Shown here: positions 45,586 through 54,453 of the stretch, piece after piece
Position numbering within the stretch: position 1 is the first letter of the stretch
Layout of the letters: each line of letters starts with the position of its first letter
NCBI RefSeq assembly: GCF_003112675.1
Contig: NZ_BFAY01000005.1
Location: 1-64,000 of the forward strand
From: Leptospira johnsonii
Lineage (GTDB): Bacteria > Spirochaetota > Leptospiria > Leptospirales > Leptospiraceae
Length of the DNA: 64,000 nt
Direction: 5' to 3'
Notes under the pieces: model-generated
Databases searched by the model: none
What the model was told of the DNA's origin: nothing
The model's input: only the letters and a program-made list of their open reading frames with translations
Position numbers and translations under genes: made by a program

Positions 45586-46971
45586 GTGGAGAACCAGAAC
45601 GAACGTCTCGCTAGTTTACAATTTTTAGGGGGAGTGGGAACTGTTACTGGTTCTAAATACCTTATTAAAGCCTTCGGTAAAACAATCCTGGTGGACTGTG
45701 GACTTTTCCAAGGGGAGAAAAAGTTAAGACTCCTAAACTGGGACTCGGACCAATTTTTTCCGACGGAAATAGATCATATTCTTCTTACCCATGGACATTT
45801 GGACCATTGCGGATATTTGCCTAGAGCGGTCAAAAAAGGATTTAGAGGTAAGATTTTCGGCACCAAACCTACATTAGATGTATCTAATGTAGTTCTGAAA
45901 GACAGCGCAAAATTGCAGGAAGAGGATGCTGAACTTGCAAATTCAGGGGGATATTCCAAACATAAGCCCGCCTTTCCATTATACGATAGCGACGATGCCG
46001 AAAAAACGATCAAACTATTCTATGCTGTAGAGATCGGAGAATGGTTCGATTTAGAGCCTAATATACGATTTCGTTTCAGATACAACGGCCATATTTTAGG
46101 AGCGAGCTTTATTGAATTAAAGATCGGAAATAAGACCCTTATTTTTTCAGGAGATATAGGAAGAGAAGAAGATCCTCTTTTATATCCTCCGGAAAAGCCC
46201 GACGAAGGTGATATTATCCTAATAGAATCCACTTACGGAAATCGTATCCATAGAGGAAATCCGATCAAACGTTTGGCTCAGTTGATCCAAGAATTCTCCA
46301 CTTCCAAAGGAACAATTATCATTCCTTGTTTTGCAGTAGAGAGAATTCAAGCAGTCATGTATTTGATCTGGAAATTGATGAAAGAGGGAGAGATCCCTAA
46401 TATCCCTGTCTATATGGATTCTCCCATGGGATCCAAAGTTTTAGATTTATTTAATACTTACGGAAGTGAGTGGCATAAACTGAAGGAAGATGAATTAGCA
46501 GGATTGAAAGATGATATATTATGCATCACCGAATCTTCCGAGACCAAAAAAATAGCCAACAAAAGAGGTCCTAAAATTGTGATTGCAGGAAGTGGGATGG
46601 CCACTGGGGGCAGGGTTCTCTCCTACTTGCAACATTCCTTACGGGACCCTAACTCTTTAGTATTATTCGTAGGTTATCAAGCAAAAGAGACTAGAGGTAA
46701 TAAGTTACTGAGAGGAGATACCGAGATCAAGATCAGAGGTAAATATTACGAGGTCAGATGCGATGTTCAGAATATAGACGGATTATCCGCTCATGCGGAC
46801 CAAACAGAACTTATCTCTTGGTTATCCAAGATCAAAACCTCGCCTAAAGAGGTCTTTATCGTACACGGAGAAGAGGATGCCAGTAGGATCTTGGGAAATC
46901 AGATCCGCAAAGTATATGGCTGGGAAACAAGGATCCCTGAAAGGGGAGAAGTTTTCGAATTCGAAGTGTAA
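45586..46971 (+). CDS. Metallo-beta-lactamase/beta-CASP RNA-processing family protein
   Basis: A 461-residue protein. The N-terminal MBL core has THGHLDHCGYLPR (zinc ligands) and FSGDIGREEDPLL; the inserted beta-CASP domain has ESTYGNRIH and the GSGMATGGRVL motif; the C-terminal RMMBL part has GLSAHADQTELISWL and FIVHGEEDA. The family comprises RNA endo/exonucleases related to CPSF-73. The start is GTG with GGAG upstream. It is flanked upstream by a good promoter and downstream by a structured element with a T-tract. Confidence 0.9.
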   Translation: MENQNERLASLQFLGGVGTVTGSKYLIKAFGKTILVDCGLFQGEKKLRLLNWDSDQFFPTEIDHILLTHGHLDHCGYLPRAVKKGFRGKIFGTKPTLDVSNVVLKDSAKLQEEDAELANSGGYSKHKPAFPLYDSDDAEKTIKLFYAVEIGEWFDLEPNIRFRFRYNGHILGASFIELKIGNKTLIFSGDIGREEDPLLYPPEKPDEGDIILIESTYGNRIHRGNPIKRLAQLIQEFSTSKGTIIIPCFAVERIQAVMYLIWKLMKEGEIPNIPVYMDSPMGSKVLDLFNTYGSEWHKLKEDELAGLKDDILCITESSETKKIANKRGPKIVIAGSGMATGGRVLSYLQHSLRDPNSLVLFVGYQAKETRGNKLLRGDTEIKIRGKYYEVRCDVQNIDGLSAHADQTELISWLSKIKTSPKEVFIVHGEEDASRILGNQIRKVYGWETRIPERGEVFEFEV

Positions 46972-46977
46972 TGAAGA

Positions 46978-47070
46978 GGTTGGGGGCCTGAAAGTTTCAC
47001 CCTGGAAATCCGCGGGAAACCGTCCCAATCGGTAGGATGTCCCTCCGGCCCTTGACCTTTCTTTTTTTCT
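46978..47070 (+). terminator. Large structured terminator or RNA element
   Basis: GGTTGGGGGCC (46978-46988) can pair over all 11 positions (counting G-U pairs) with GGCCCTTGACC (47047-47057). The closed region contains a small ACCG/CGGT hairpin (47019-47033). A T-rich tract (TTTCTTTTTTTCT) follows at once at 47058-47070. It begins just after the beta-CASP stop codon. It may be an elaborate terminator or a 3'-derived small RNA. Confidence 0.45.
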
Positions 47071-47112
47071 CACGTATTGTAAAAACATCGAGATACAAAA
47101 GGGATTTAAAGC

Positions 47113-47793
47113 ATGACCAGCGCAGTAAAAATCGCAACCGAAACAACCCGAGTTTTACCAAGAGAAATTTTTCCGAAAGAAAATCTTCTCCATCACCATG
47201 AACTTAATTTCACTCGTAGAAAGATTTCCAAAAACGAGATCTTATTCTCCCAGGGAGATCAGGCCAACGGATTTTATATAGTAGAGACCGGTTCGATCCG
47301 ATCTTATAGAACTTCCGGGTCCGGAGAAAAACAGCATACATTCAGAATTTATCATCCAGGCAACTGGGTCGGGATTAGAGACGCTGCCATCGGCGGAAAT
47401 TACTTACATCATGCGGTTGCACTTGTAGAATCCACAGTTTTATTTGTGGAAGAAGAAGAGCTGCGCAGGCTTTTAAACTCCGATTCAGAATTCCAAAATT
47501 CAGTATTCAGATATGTGACGATCGAAGCGGTGGAATCGGAAAATAAGATCTACTCTTTGGGAACTCGTCAGGTTCACGCAAAACTTTCAGAATTCCTATT
47601 ACAATTATCCGAATCCCAAGACTCGGAAGAAGATCTTCCTTTCACGCGTGAGATCATGGCGTCTATGATCGGCGTGACTACTGAGACTTTGGTCCGTGCC
47701 TTGGCCGATTTTAAGAGCAGAGGCTGGGTAGAAATCGATAAGAGAAAAATAGTAATCAAGAATGAAGAGGCGCTTCTTCGCTTATTGGATTAA
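47113..47793 (+). CDS. Crp/Fnr family transcriptional regulator without cysteines
   Basis: A 226-residue protein. It has an N-terminal cyclic-nucleotide-like barrel (~35-150; EILFSQGDQANGFYIVETGSIRSY), a long dimer helix and an HTH_Crp domain (~165-220; TREIMASMIGVTTETLVRALADFKSRGWVEI). No Cys is present anywhere, so it cannot hold an FNR-type [4Fe-4S] cluster; it is closer in that respect to FixK/DNR-type regulators. The recognition helix has the ETLVR pattern. It lies 9 kb from an FNR-like site upstream of the cbb3 oxidase genes, which it could regulate. Confidence 0.88.
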   Translation: MTSAVKIATETTRVLPREIFPKENLLHHHELNFTRRKISKNEILFSQGDQANGFYIVETGSIRSYRTSGSGEKQHTFRIYHPGNWVGIRDAAIGGNYLHHAVALVESTVLFVEEEELRRLLNSDSEFQNSVFRYVTIEAVESENKIYSLGTRQVHAKLSEFLLQLSESQDSEEDLPFTREIMASMIGVTTETLVRALADFKSRGWVEIDKRKIVIKNEEALLRLLD

Positions 47794-47835
47794 ACATTCG
47801 ATCATTTTCTAAATAGAATATTAAAGTTTTATAAA

Positions 47836-48504
47836 ATGGTCCGGTATGATTTTAAAAACACTCTCGACTTTCAAGTAAATCGGGTCCGTCTAAAAGCGGA
47901 CCTTTTTATCCCGAGTAAGGCTATCTTTTTGGCGGTTCTGATTTTGGATGAGAAGGAAGACAAATTTGCTGACCGATTTTATGAGATGAGAAATTTTCTG
48001 AATGAAAGTGGAGTTGCCACTCTCTTTATAAAAGGCTTATTGACACAAGAGGAAAGAGAAGTACACGCCAATCGTTCCGATACCGACCTTTTGTCGGATC
48101 GTCTTTCCGAGATCACAAAACAGATCAAAAATATAGAAGGCACAGATTCTTTAAAAGTTTCTTATATAGGTTCTTCTTCCATTGCAGGTAGAATGTTCCG
48201 TGCAGCAGGAAGTTTGGATTCTCCTGTAGAAAGCCTGATACTGATAGGAAATGGCCTTCAAGAATATGATGGTAAATTATTAAACGCTTCCATATTGAAT
48301 ATTTTAGGTGAGCTCGATTTTACCGGTAGAATAGTAAATCGTTCCGTTCTTTCTAAGATTGAATCTTCTATCAAGAGAGTGTATTTTGTGCCAGGCTCTC
48401 CCAGTCATTTTGAAGACAAGACTAAATGGATTATGGTTTCTGAAGCCATACGAAGATGGTACCGCTTTCCTGAAAAAAGAGCCACGGAATTCTCCGAATT
48501 TTAA
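47836..48504 (+). CDS. Alpha/beta-hydrolase-like protein, related to phosphoribosyltransferase-associated hydrolases
   Basis: A 222-residue protein that I place tentatively. The order VSYIGSSSIAGRMFRAAG, ILNILGELDF, NRSVL and VYFVPGSPSHFED parallels the nucleophile elbow, acid strand, NR-x-x-L and PG-x-x-H-x-F blocks of dienelactone-hydrolase-like proteins often fused to phosphoribosyltransferases. Here the elbow reads GSSSIA rather than G-x-S-x-G, so activity is uncertain. It is 42 bp after the Crp/Fnr gene and may be co-transcribed with it. Confidence 0.65.
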   Translation: MVRYDFKNTLDFQVNRVRLKADLFIPSKAIFLAVLILDEKEDKFADRFYEMRNFLNESGVATLFIKGLLTQEEREVHANRSDTDLLSDRLSEITKQIKNIEGTDSLKVSYIGSSSIAGRMFRAAGSLDSPVESLILIGNGLQEYDGKLLNASILNILGELDFTGRIVNRSVLSKIESSIKRVYFVPGSPSHFEDKTKWIMVSEAIRRWYRFPEKRATEFSEF

Positions 48505-48507
48505 GAT

Positions 48508-49260
48508 TTAATGATGGTGGTGAAGGTGGCTACCTTCTTCCATTTTTTCTCCCTGCTCTGAATGATGATGAGTGTGGTTCATTCTGAATAATATCAGGGA
48601 GATAGAAAGAAGAATGATCGCAAAGCCCGCGAGTTTTAGTTTATCTTTTCCGAATTTTGCCAGAATCATTTTAAATCCTAAACCGAATCCGAAAAGTAGA
48701 GGGAAGGTCCCTAAAAAGAAAAAGAACATACTGAGTGCACCGAATGCAGGTGAGCCAGTTGCAAATGCCATGACGAACGCAGGATATAAGATCCCGCATG
48801 GTAAAAAACCGGTCAACATCCCGAACATAAATCCGATTGCTAATTTGGAGCTTGGACTCTTGTTCTCCCTTATTTTTAAAAGTCTGGATCCTACTTTAGA
48901 AAATATTTTCGAGAAAAATCGATTCTGGGTCCAATCTTTCTGGAATAGAATGGAAATCCCAAAGAGTAGGATAAAACCAGCACCGAACCAGGCTGCGAAT
49001 TCCTGAGCGGGAAGTAGTAAAGAAAGACTTTGGTTTGTGACCTTTCCTAAGAATCCGAATCCTAATCCGATGGAAGAGTAAGAAACTAATCTGCCTAGAT
49101 TATACAAAATTTGTAATAGAACAGGACTTGTCTTTTTATCAGTCGGAGATAATGTGAGATTCAGGCTTCCTGCCAATGGTCCGCACATTCCCAAACAGTG
49201 AAAAGAACCTGTTAGGCCATTTAAAAATGATCCGAATAAGATTGCGGAAGTCAGTTCCAT
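48508..49260 (-). CDS. SafE/TauE-like (UreH-domain) membrane protein of the cbb3 oxidase locus
   Basis: A 250-residue membrane protein with about six hydrophobic segments, the FHCLGMCGPLAGSL motif near the N terminus and GMLTGFLPCGILYPAF in the middle; these Cys-containing motifs are typical of the SafE/UreH-type family found next to ccoS in many bacteria and linked to copper supply for cytochrome oxidase. The cytoplasmic tail is rich in His (NHTHHHSEQG and a terminal HLHHHH), a probable metal-binding region. It lies 9 bp after ccoS. Confidence 0.88.
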   Translation of the reverse strand: MELTSAILFGSFLNGLTGSFHCLGMCGPLAGSLNLTLSPTDKKTSPVLLQILYNLGRLVSYSSIGLGFGFLGKVTNQSLSLLLPAQEFAAWFGAGFILLFGISILFQKDWTQNRFFSKIFSKVGSRLLKIRENKSPSSKLAIGFMFGMLTGFLPCGILYPAFVMAFATGSPAFGALSMFFFFLGTFPLLFGFGLGFKMILAKFGKDKLKLAGFAIILLSISLILFRMNHTHHHSEQGEKMEEGSHLHHHH

Positions 49261-49269
49261 AATAAACTC

Positions 49270-49428
49270 CTAATTCGATTTTTCCTGTTTGTCTTCTTCA
49301 AATAACATTCTGTATTTAGGACCTTCGATATCCTCGTATTGGCCCGACTTAAAATTGAGCAAGAATACGTAAAATGCTCCGAAGGAGATCACGAGTGCGA
49401 TCGGAATTGTCAGATACAAAGCGTTCAT
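49270..49428 (-). CDS. ccoS: cbb3-type cytochrome oxidase assembly protein CcoS
   Basis: A 52-residue protein, MNALYLTIPIALVISFG at the start, with a single membrane helix followed by the CcoS signature GQYEDIEGPKYRMLFEED. CcoS is needed for cofactor insertion into cbb3 oxidase. The ATG at 49428 overlaps the ccoI stop by 4 bp, as expected for this operon order. Confidence 0.93.
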   Translation of the reverse strand: MNALYLTIPIALVISFGAFYVFLLNFKSGQYEDIEGPKYRMLFEEDKQEKSN

Positions 49429-51890
49429 GTAAATACCCTATGCTTTAAAGAAAGTGAATTTAGGACTACGGTCAAGGAACTCAATGTCATAAAGCCCGCA
49501 CAGATCACAGGAAGCATCAATCCTCCTGCTGCTAACGGGATCATTATGGAATTATAAACTAAAGAAAGGCAGATGTTTTGCAGAATTACCCTTCTTGTTT
49601 TTCTTGCGATCAAAACTGATTTAGGAAGTGAATCCAGTTTGTCTTTTACGAGTATGATATCCGATTTATCCAAGGAAAGATCGGAACCCATTCCCATAGA
49701 AATACCTAAATCTGCCTGAGCGATACAGGCTGAATCGTTGATCCCATCTCCAACCATAAGGACCACTTCCCCTGAAGATTGGGCTTCTAAGATCCTTTCT
49801 TTCTTTTGTAGAGGAGTTAAATTTGCTTTATAACTTTGTATCCCCAATTCTCTGGAAAGGGTTTCCACCTTGGATGGAATATCTCCGGACAATATTTCCA
49901 TATTAGAAAAGAATGATTTTAGCTCTTGAATAGATCCTTTCGCTTCCGCTCTGGCTTTATCTCTGAATTCCCAAGCAACCAAGGGGATCCCATTCTCTGA
50001 AAGATGGATCCATCCGTCGTTTTCCGGATTATTTTCCCAGGCGAAGTTCTTTTTCCCGATTCGGTAAGTCTTGCCTTGGAATACGGCTTCCATTCCTTCT
50101 CCTGGAATTTCTTTGTAGGAGTTCCAACCAGAGGACGTACTCGCCGAGCCTGATTCGGAATTGTTAGAGCTAATATTCTCTAAAAACTCAGGGGCATCCG
50201 TTGCAAATGTCTCTATAATCGATTTTGCGATTGGGTGAGAAGAATGGGATTCTAATCGGATCGCGATCTCTCTGTACTTGGAAGAATTTTCCTCTATTGT
50301 GAAATATTTTTCTGCGTTTAATTCTAATTTGCCTGTGGTCAGCGTTCCAGTTTTGTCGAAGAAAATCCGATTTGCTTTTGCTAAAATTTCCACTGACTCC
50401 GGATTTTTGACGAGTACACCTTCCCTAGATTGGAGTAAGTGACTGATCACGAGTGCAGCCGGAACACTTAAGCCTAGCGCGCAAGGGCAGGCGACAATTA
50501 AAACGCTGATCGTATTTAAGATCGCATCTTCCATTGAATGAAAATTAAACCAGTAGATAAATGTTCCTATCGCAACGAATAGTACAACTTTAATGAAAAC
50601 AGCGGCCAGTTTGTCGGTACTTCTTTGGATTTTCGGCTTTGTTAATAAAGAATCTTCTAATATTCTTCCGATCTGTGCGAGCGAGCTTTCGTTAGCGCTT
50701 CCTTTTGCCTGGAATTTTACGTCGGTAGAAAGTGAAACGGAACCTGCCTTGATCTCTGCCCCTTTCGATTTTCGGATCGGTTTACTTTCTCCGGTCAAAA
50801 CGGATTCATCGAAGAATGCGGTCTCGGAATCTAAGATCCCGTCTACCGGAGCCTTACTTCCTAATGATAGTCGAACTAAGTCTCCTTTTTCAATGGAAGC
50901 TGCGGAATGTTTGGACCAGATCCCTTTTTTAGAGACTTCGTATTCTTCCGGAAGGAGGGAGAGTAATTCTCCTATTTTTGCCCCTGCCTTGTAACGGATC
51001 ATTGCTTCGAAATATTTTCCGAGTAAAATGAAGAAGTAGATGGTGCAAACAGAGTCGAAATAGACTTCTCCCTTCCCGGAAATTGTTACATAAATACTAT
51101 AGAAGTAAGCAAGACTTACTCCTGCGAATAATAATGTATCCATTCCGAGAAGTTTTCTTTTCCAGGATTCGTAAGCACCCTTCCAGAACGGATATCCTGA
51201 ATAAAAATAAACCGGGGTAGCAAATATCCAGGAAATATAATGGAATAAATTTTTAATATTGAATTCCATTCCTTCGAAATAGCCCGCATAAAGACTTGCG
51301 GAGAACAGCATGATATTTCCCCAGCAGAAGCCCGCGACTATCATTCGGATGCTAAGCTCTTGGAATGGTTTTTCTACCTTGGATTCTGCCTTTAGGGGAG
51401 AATATAGTTTGGCCTTGTATCCTAAACTTTCGATCGTTTTGATGATTTTTCCAAGTGTGATCTTAGAAAGATCAAATCCTACTTTGAGTCTTCCTGTCCC
51501 GAAATTGATCCTCGCTTCTTGGATCCCTTCTGTTTTTGTGAGAACAGTTTCTATCAACCAAACGCAAGCAGAACAATGTAGGTTAGTGACTGTGATGTAT
51601 ATGTTTGAATCCGAACCGGTCTTCTTTTCTAAATATTCCGAATATACGGATTCGTTATCCAATTCTTCCGGAGAAAATTTTGGAGCGTACGTATCGATTG
51701 GTTCTAAAGATTGGGTTCCTCTAATCTGATAGAATTGATCCAATCCGTTTTCGAGTAATAAATGAGAGATTTCAGCACATCCATTACAACAATATTCCCT
51801 TTCTACTCCTTGTTCCGTTCTGCGTATAGATACTCCATCGATCTCTGTATTACAATGAAAACATAATGTTTTGTTTTCTAATACTTTCAA
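49425..51890 (-). CDS. ccoI: Copper-translocating P-type ATPase CcoI (FixI)
   Basis: An 821-residue P1B-type ATPase. An N-terminal Cys-rich extension (CFHCNTEIDG, REYCCNGCAE) and a heavy-metal-associated domain (NLHCSACVWLIE) precede the membrane core. It has the CPCALG metal-transport motif, the phosphorylation motif DKTGTLTTG, HPIAKSI (SHP-like nucleotide-binding motif) and GDGINDSACIAQAD. CcoI exports copper towards the periplasm for assembly of the CcoN CuB centre. It overlaps both ccoH and ccoS by 4 bp. Confidence 0.95.
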   Translation of the reverse strand: MKVLENKTLCFHCNTEIDGVSIRRTEQGVEREYCCNGCAEISHLLLENGLDQFYQIRGTQSLEPIDTYAPKFSPEELDNESVYSEYLEKKTGSDSNIYITVTNLHCSACVWLIETVLTKTEGIQEARINFGTGRLKVGFDLSKITLGKIIKTIESLGYKAKLYSPLKAESKVEKPFQELSIRMIVAGFCWGNIMLFSASLYAGYFEGMEFNIKNLFHYISWIFATPVYFYSGYPFWKGAYESWKRKLLGMDTLLFAGVSLAYFYSIYVTISGKGEVYFDSVCTIYFFILLGKYFEAMIRYKAGAKIGELLSLLPEEYEVSKKGIWSKHSAASIEKGDLVRLSLGSKAPVDGILDSETAFFDESVLTGESKPIRKSKGAEIKAGSVSLSTDVKFQAKGSANESSLAQIGRILEDSLLTKPKIQRSTDKLAAVFIKVVLFVAIGTFIYWFNFHSMEDAILNTISVLIVACPCALGLSVPAALVISHLLQSREGVLVKNPESVEILAKANRIFFDKTGTLTTGKLELNAEKYFTIEENSSKYREIAIRLESHSSHPIAKSIIETFATDAPEFLENISSNNSESGSASTSSGWNSYKEIPGEGMEAVFQGKTYRIGKKNFAWENNPENDGWIHLSENGIPLVAWEFRDKARAEAKGSIQELKSFFSNMEILSGDIPSKVETLSRELGIQSYKANLTPLQKKERILEAQSSGEVVLMVGDGINDSACIAQADLGISMGMGSDLSLDKSDIILVKDKLDSLPKSVLIARKTRRVILQNICLSLVYNSIMIPLAAGGLMLPVICAGFMTLSSLTVVLNSLSLKHRVFT

Positions 51891-52372
51891 TGTTTTACCT
51901 TAAGTGATACGGTTTTTTCCAGAGTTCCTTCCGGGATTTTAGCGGAGATTGAAATTCTCCACTCTCCTGGGAAAGGAATAGAGAGTGTTCCTTGGTATTT
52001 TCCAGGGGTAGCTTCTTTTAAGGTGATTGTCTCATTGAATTTTTCAGTCGCTGTTTTATCCAATTGGACTTGGATATGAGCACCTTGGATCTTTTGTCCG
52101 TTATGTTTGAATTCCAACTGTAGCTCTTGTTTTCCAGATTGAATTATATTCGGATTTTGGAGCCAATCCGCTTGGAATCCATAGCCTGCCTCTACCATTT
52201 TTCTTTGAGATAGAATGGACTGTTCGTATTTGAGTCCTTTTTCGTAATAATTGGAATCGATAGTCGGAGTATGCCCTGCTAAAGCTAGTTTTACGGTATA
52301 GAAAGTAGCAACAAACAATGCGAGAAATGCGATCTTTATCACCCAAAAGGCTCTTTTTAAACTAACGTCCAT
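51887..52372 (-). CDS. ccoH: cbb3 oxidase maturation protein CcoH (FixH)
   Basis: A 161-residue protein with one N-terminal membrane helix (VIKIAFLALFVATFYTVKLALA) and the FixH pattern DSNYYEKGLKYEQ just after it; the rest is a periplasmic beta-sandwich-like domain (~75-160). FixH is required for cbb3 assembly together with CcoI. It overlaps ccoG by 11 bp and ccoI by 4 bp. Confidence 0.92.
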   Translation of the reverse strand: MDVSLKRAFWVIKIAFLALFVATFYTVKLALAGHTPTIDSNYYEKGLKYEQSILSQRKMVEAGYGFQADWLQNPNIIQSGKQELQLEFKHNGQKIQGAHIQVQLDKTATEKFNETITLKEATPGKYQGTLSIPFPGEWRISISAKIPEGTLEKTVSLKVKH

Positions 52373-53729
52373 GGACTATCCTCTCATCATTTTGTATTTT
52401 CCATCCGGAAATAGATACCGGAAGCAGGAATGGGACTGTCTCCGATTTTGAATATTCAGAATCTTGAATATCTATCACTTTTAGCTTAATATCATGACTT
52501 CTTTTTTTAGAGTCTTGCTCTGCTATCTTAAGTTCTATAAAGAGTCTGTATCTTTCCTCGGAGTTTCCTTTTAATTGTACGGTAGCTTCTTCCGTTCCGC
52601 CAACGAGTATTTTTCTTTCTCCCTGCAAGTCGGAGGTCTCTATTTCGAATTTTAAGGTTCTGTCTTTGGGAGTCAGGTTCTGCATTTGTACTTCGTAAAA
52701 GTTACGAACAATCCCTTCTTGGATTAACATCGGTTGTATATTTCTATCTGGAAGAACGGATAGATAAAGTGGGACTCTGCTCGATAATAAGATCCCGATT
52801 GCCGAGATTGTGAGCGTAAGAAAGAGAGCGTAGATGACGGTTCTCGGCCGGATCCAACGGATAGGAGAGCCTTTTTGGGAGATCTGGTTTTCAGACCAGT
52901 AGCCTATCAAGGTTTTCTTATTTTCCTTATCCATTTGTTTTGTGCATGCGTCCGAACATTTTCCGCATGCGATACACCAAGGATTGGCTCCTTCTCTGAT
53001 ATCTATTCCTGTAGGACATACGACCAGGCACATATTACAGGCCGTGCAATCGCCGATCTTTGTTTTTCCCTGTCTTCTGGGTTCTCCCCTTGAGTAATCG
53101 TAAGTAATATTGACTGAATGATTGTCCATCATCACTGTTTGGAAGCGTGCATAAGGACAACCATATTTACAGAATTGCTCCCGTATAAAAGCAATATCGG
53201 CATACATTGCGAACGTAAAAAATCCCAGAAATAAAGACCAAGTAGGGAAATTTACATTAGGATTTTTGAAATAAGAGATCATCTGGTATGGATCTGAAAA
53301 ATAGGAGATCCAAGCAAAAGACGCGGCAAAGCTAACTAAAATCCATGCTACGTGAGTTAGAGCTACTAAGGCACGGTTTGCATCTTGTTTTCCGTATTTT
53401 GAATCTTGTATCTTCCTTCCGATCCAATCGAAAATATCAGAATAGATGGTTTGTGGACAAGCCCATCCGCACCAAACTCTACCAATCAGAGTAGTAAAGA
53501 AGAAAAGGGAGAGTCCGGCAGCAATCAGGAATAAATGAAGAAAATATCCTTCCTGAGGGATAAAAATATTACCGAATAGAAAGAACTTTCTATCCGGTAT
53601 ATCCAATCGGATAGCTTGAAATCCATCCCAGCGAATCCAAGGAGTTATAAAAAAGAGAAGGACCAAGAAAACCTGGACGTAATTTCTTGCAGTCCTTATC
53701 TTTCCCTGCATTGGTCTTGAAATGATCAT
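52362..53729 (-). CDS. ccoG: cbb3 oxidase accessory ferredoxin CcoG (FixG)
   Basis: A 455-residue membrane protein with about five helices, two ferredoxin-type cluster motifs (CTACNMCLVVCPTGIDI and CIACGKCSDACTKQM), the NapH-like VWCGWACPQTIY motif, and a C-terminal periplasmic Ig-like domain (~330-455). CcoG is a copper-reducing accessory protein for cbb3 oxidase assembly. It lies 34 bp after ccoP. Confidence 0.94.
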   Translation of the reverse strand: MIISRPMQGKIRTARNYVQVFLVLLFFITPWIRWDGFQAIRLDIPDRKFFLFGNIFIPQEGYFLHLFLIAAGLSLFFFTTLIGRVWCGWACPQTIYSDIFDWIGRKIQDSKYGKQDANRALVALTHVAWILVSFAASFAWISYFSDPYQMISYFKNPNVNFPTWSLFLGFFTFAMYADIAFIREQFCKYGCPYARFQTVMMDNHSVNITYDYSRGEPRRQGKTKIGDCTACNMCLVVCPTGIDIREGANPWCIACGKCSDACTKQMDKENKKTLIGYWSENQISQKGSPIRWIRPRTVIYALFLTLTISAIGILLSSRVPLYLSVLPDRNIQPMLIQEGIVRNFYEVQMQNLTPKDRTLKFEIETSDLQGERKILVGGTEEATVQLKGNSEERYRLFIELKIAEQDSKKRSHDIKLKVIDIQDSEYSKSETVPFLLPVSISGWKIQNDERIVHGR

Positions 53730-53763
53730 TGCTCCCCCTTATGATCCACTGAGACGGTTGAAC

Positions 53764-54297
53764 TTATTTGGAAGATTTTAGCTCCGGATTCCGGGAAGCC
53801 AACCAAGCAAGTACTTGGTAAACTTTTTCGGAACCTAATGAGTTCTCATGAGCCGGCATCGGTCCTCTGCCTAATTTCGCTCTTTCAACGGAAATTCCCT
53901 TCATTACGGTTGCATAAAGTTCTAGATCCGTATTTCCGTGCAGCCATTCCTTATCCATTAGGTTAGGGCCTACTAAACCTTCTCCTGTCGGTCCATGGCA
54001 AGCGACACAATAGGTTTGGAACGTTTTTTGTCCCGCATTGATCGCTTCTTGGTTCCCTCTGAACGGATTTGATCCGTCTGTAGACTCAACTGCAACGTTA
54101 CGATTCGGAAATTCTTTCTCGTATTCTTGGATCTGGGCCGCATAATACTCGCTTGTTCCCCAGTCCGAAAATCCGTGGAAGTATACGGCGTAAACCCCAG
54201 CGAAAATAATACATCCTAAGAAAACCCATTTCCACCATTCTGGAAGGGGATTGTCTGCCTGTCTGATCCCGTCGAATTCCTTGTTTGGATCACTCAT
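53764..54297 (-). CDS. ccoP: cbb3 oxidase subunit III CcoP (FixP), one-haem form
   Basis: A 177-residue protein with an N-terminal membrane helix (WWKWVFLGCIIFAGVYAVYF), the PLPEWWK motif preceding it that is typical of CcoP, and one cytochrome c domain (~95-172) with a single haem motif CVACH and a probable axial Met in GRGPMPAHE. Most CcoP proteins have two c-type haems and about 300 residues. This one has only one haem motif; no second CxxCH is present. It is the electron entry subunit. It starts 1 bp from the ccoQ stop. Confidence 0.93.
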   Translation of the reverse strand: MSDPNKEFDGIRQADNPLPEWWKWVFLGCIIFAGVYAVYFHGFSDWGTSEYYAAQIQEYEKEFPNRNVAVESTDGSNPFRGNQEAINAGQKTFQTYCVACHGPTGEGLVGPNLMDKEWLHGNTDLELYATVMKGISVERAKLGRGPMPAHENSLGSEKVYQVLAWLASRNPELKSSK

Positions 54298-54298
54298 A

Positions 54299-54445
54299 TT
54301 AATCCTCCTCCAGCATTCGGAATTTAGGTTTTTCCATTCTTTCCTTTCTGGAACTTCTATATACGTATAAGATAATCGTAAATATGGATAGTACCAGGAT
54401 CGGAAGTCTTAACGATTTATAAATTTGTAATGTATCTAAATCCAT
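54299..54445 (-). CDS. ccoQ: cbb3 oxidase small subunit CcoQ (FixQ)
   Basis: A 48-residue protein starting MDLDTLQIYKSLRLPILVLS, with a single membrane helix and a charged cytoplasmic tail (RKERMEKPKFRMLEED). Position between ccoO and ccoP, length and topology identify it as CcoQ. It begins 8 bp after the ccoO stop. Confidence 0.88.
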   Translation of the reverse strand: MDLDTLQIYKSLRLPILVLSIFTIILYVYRSSRKERMEKPKFRMLEED

Positions 54446-54453
54446 ATCGTATC

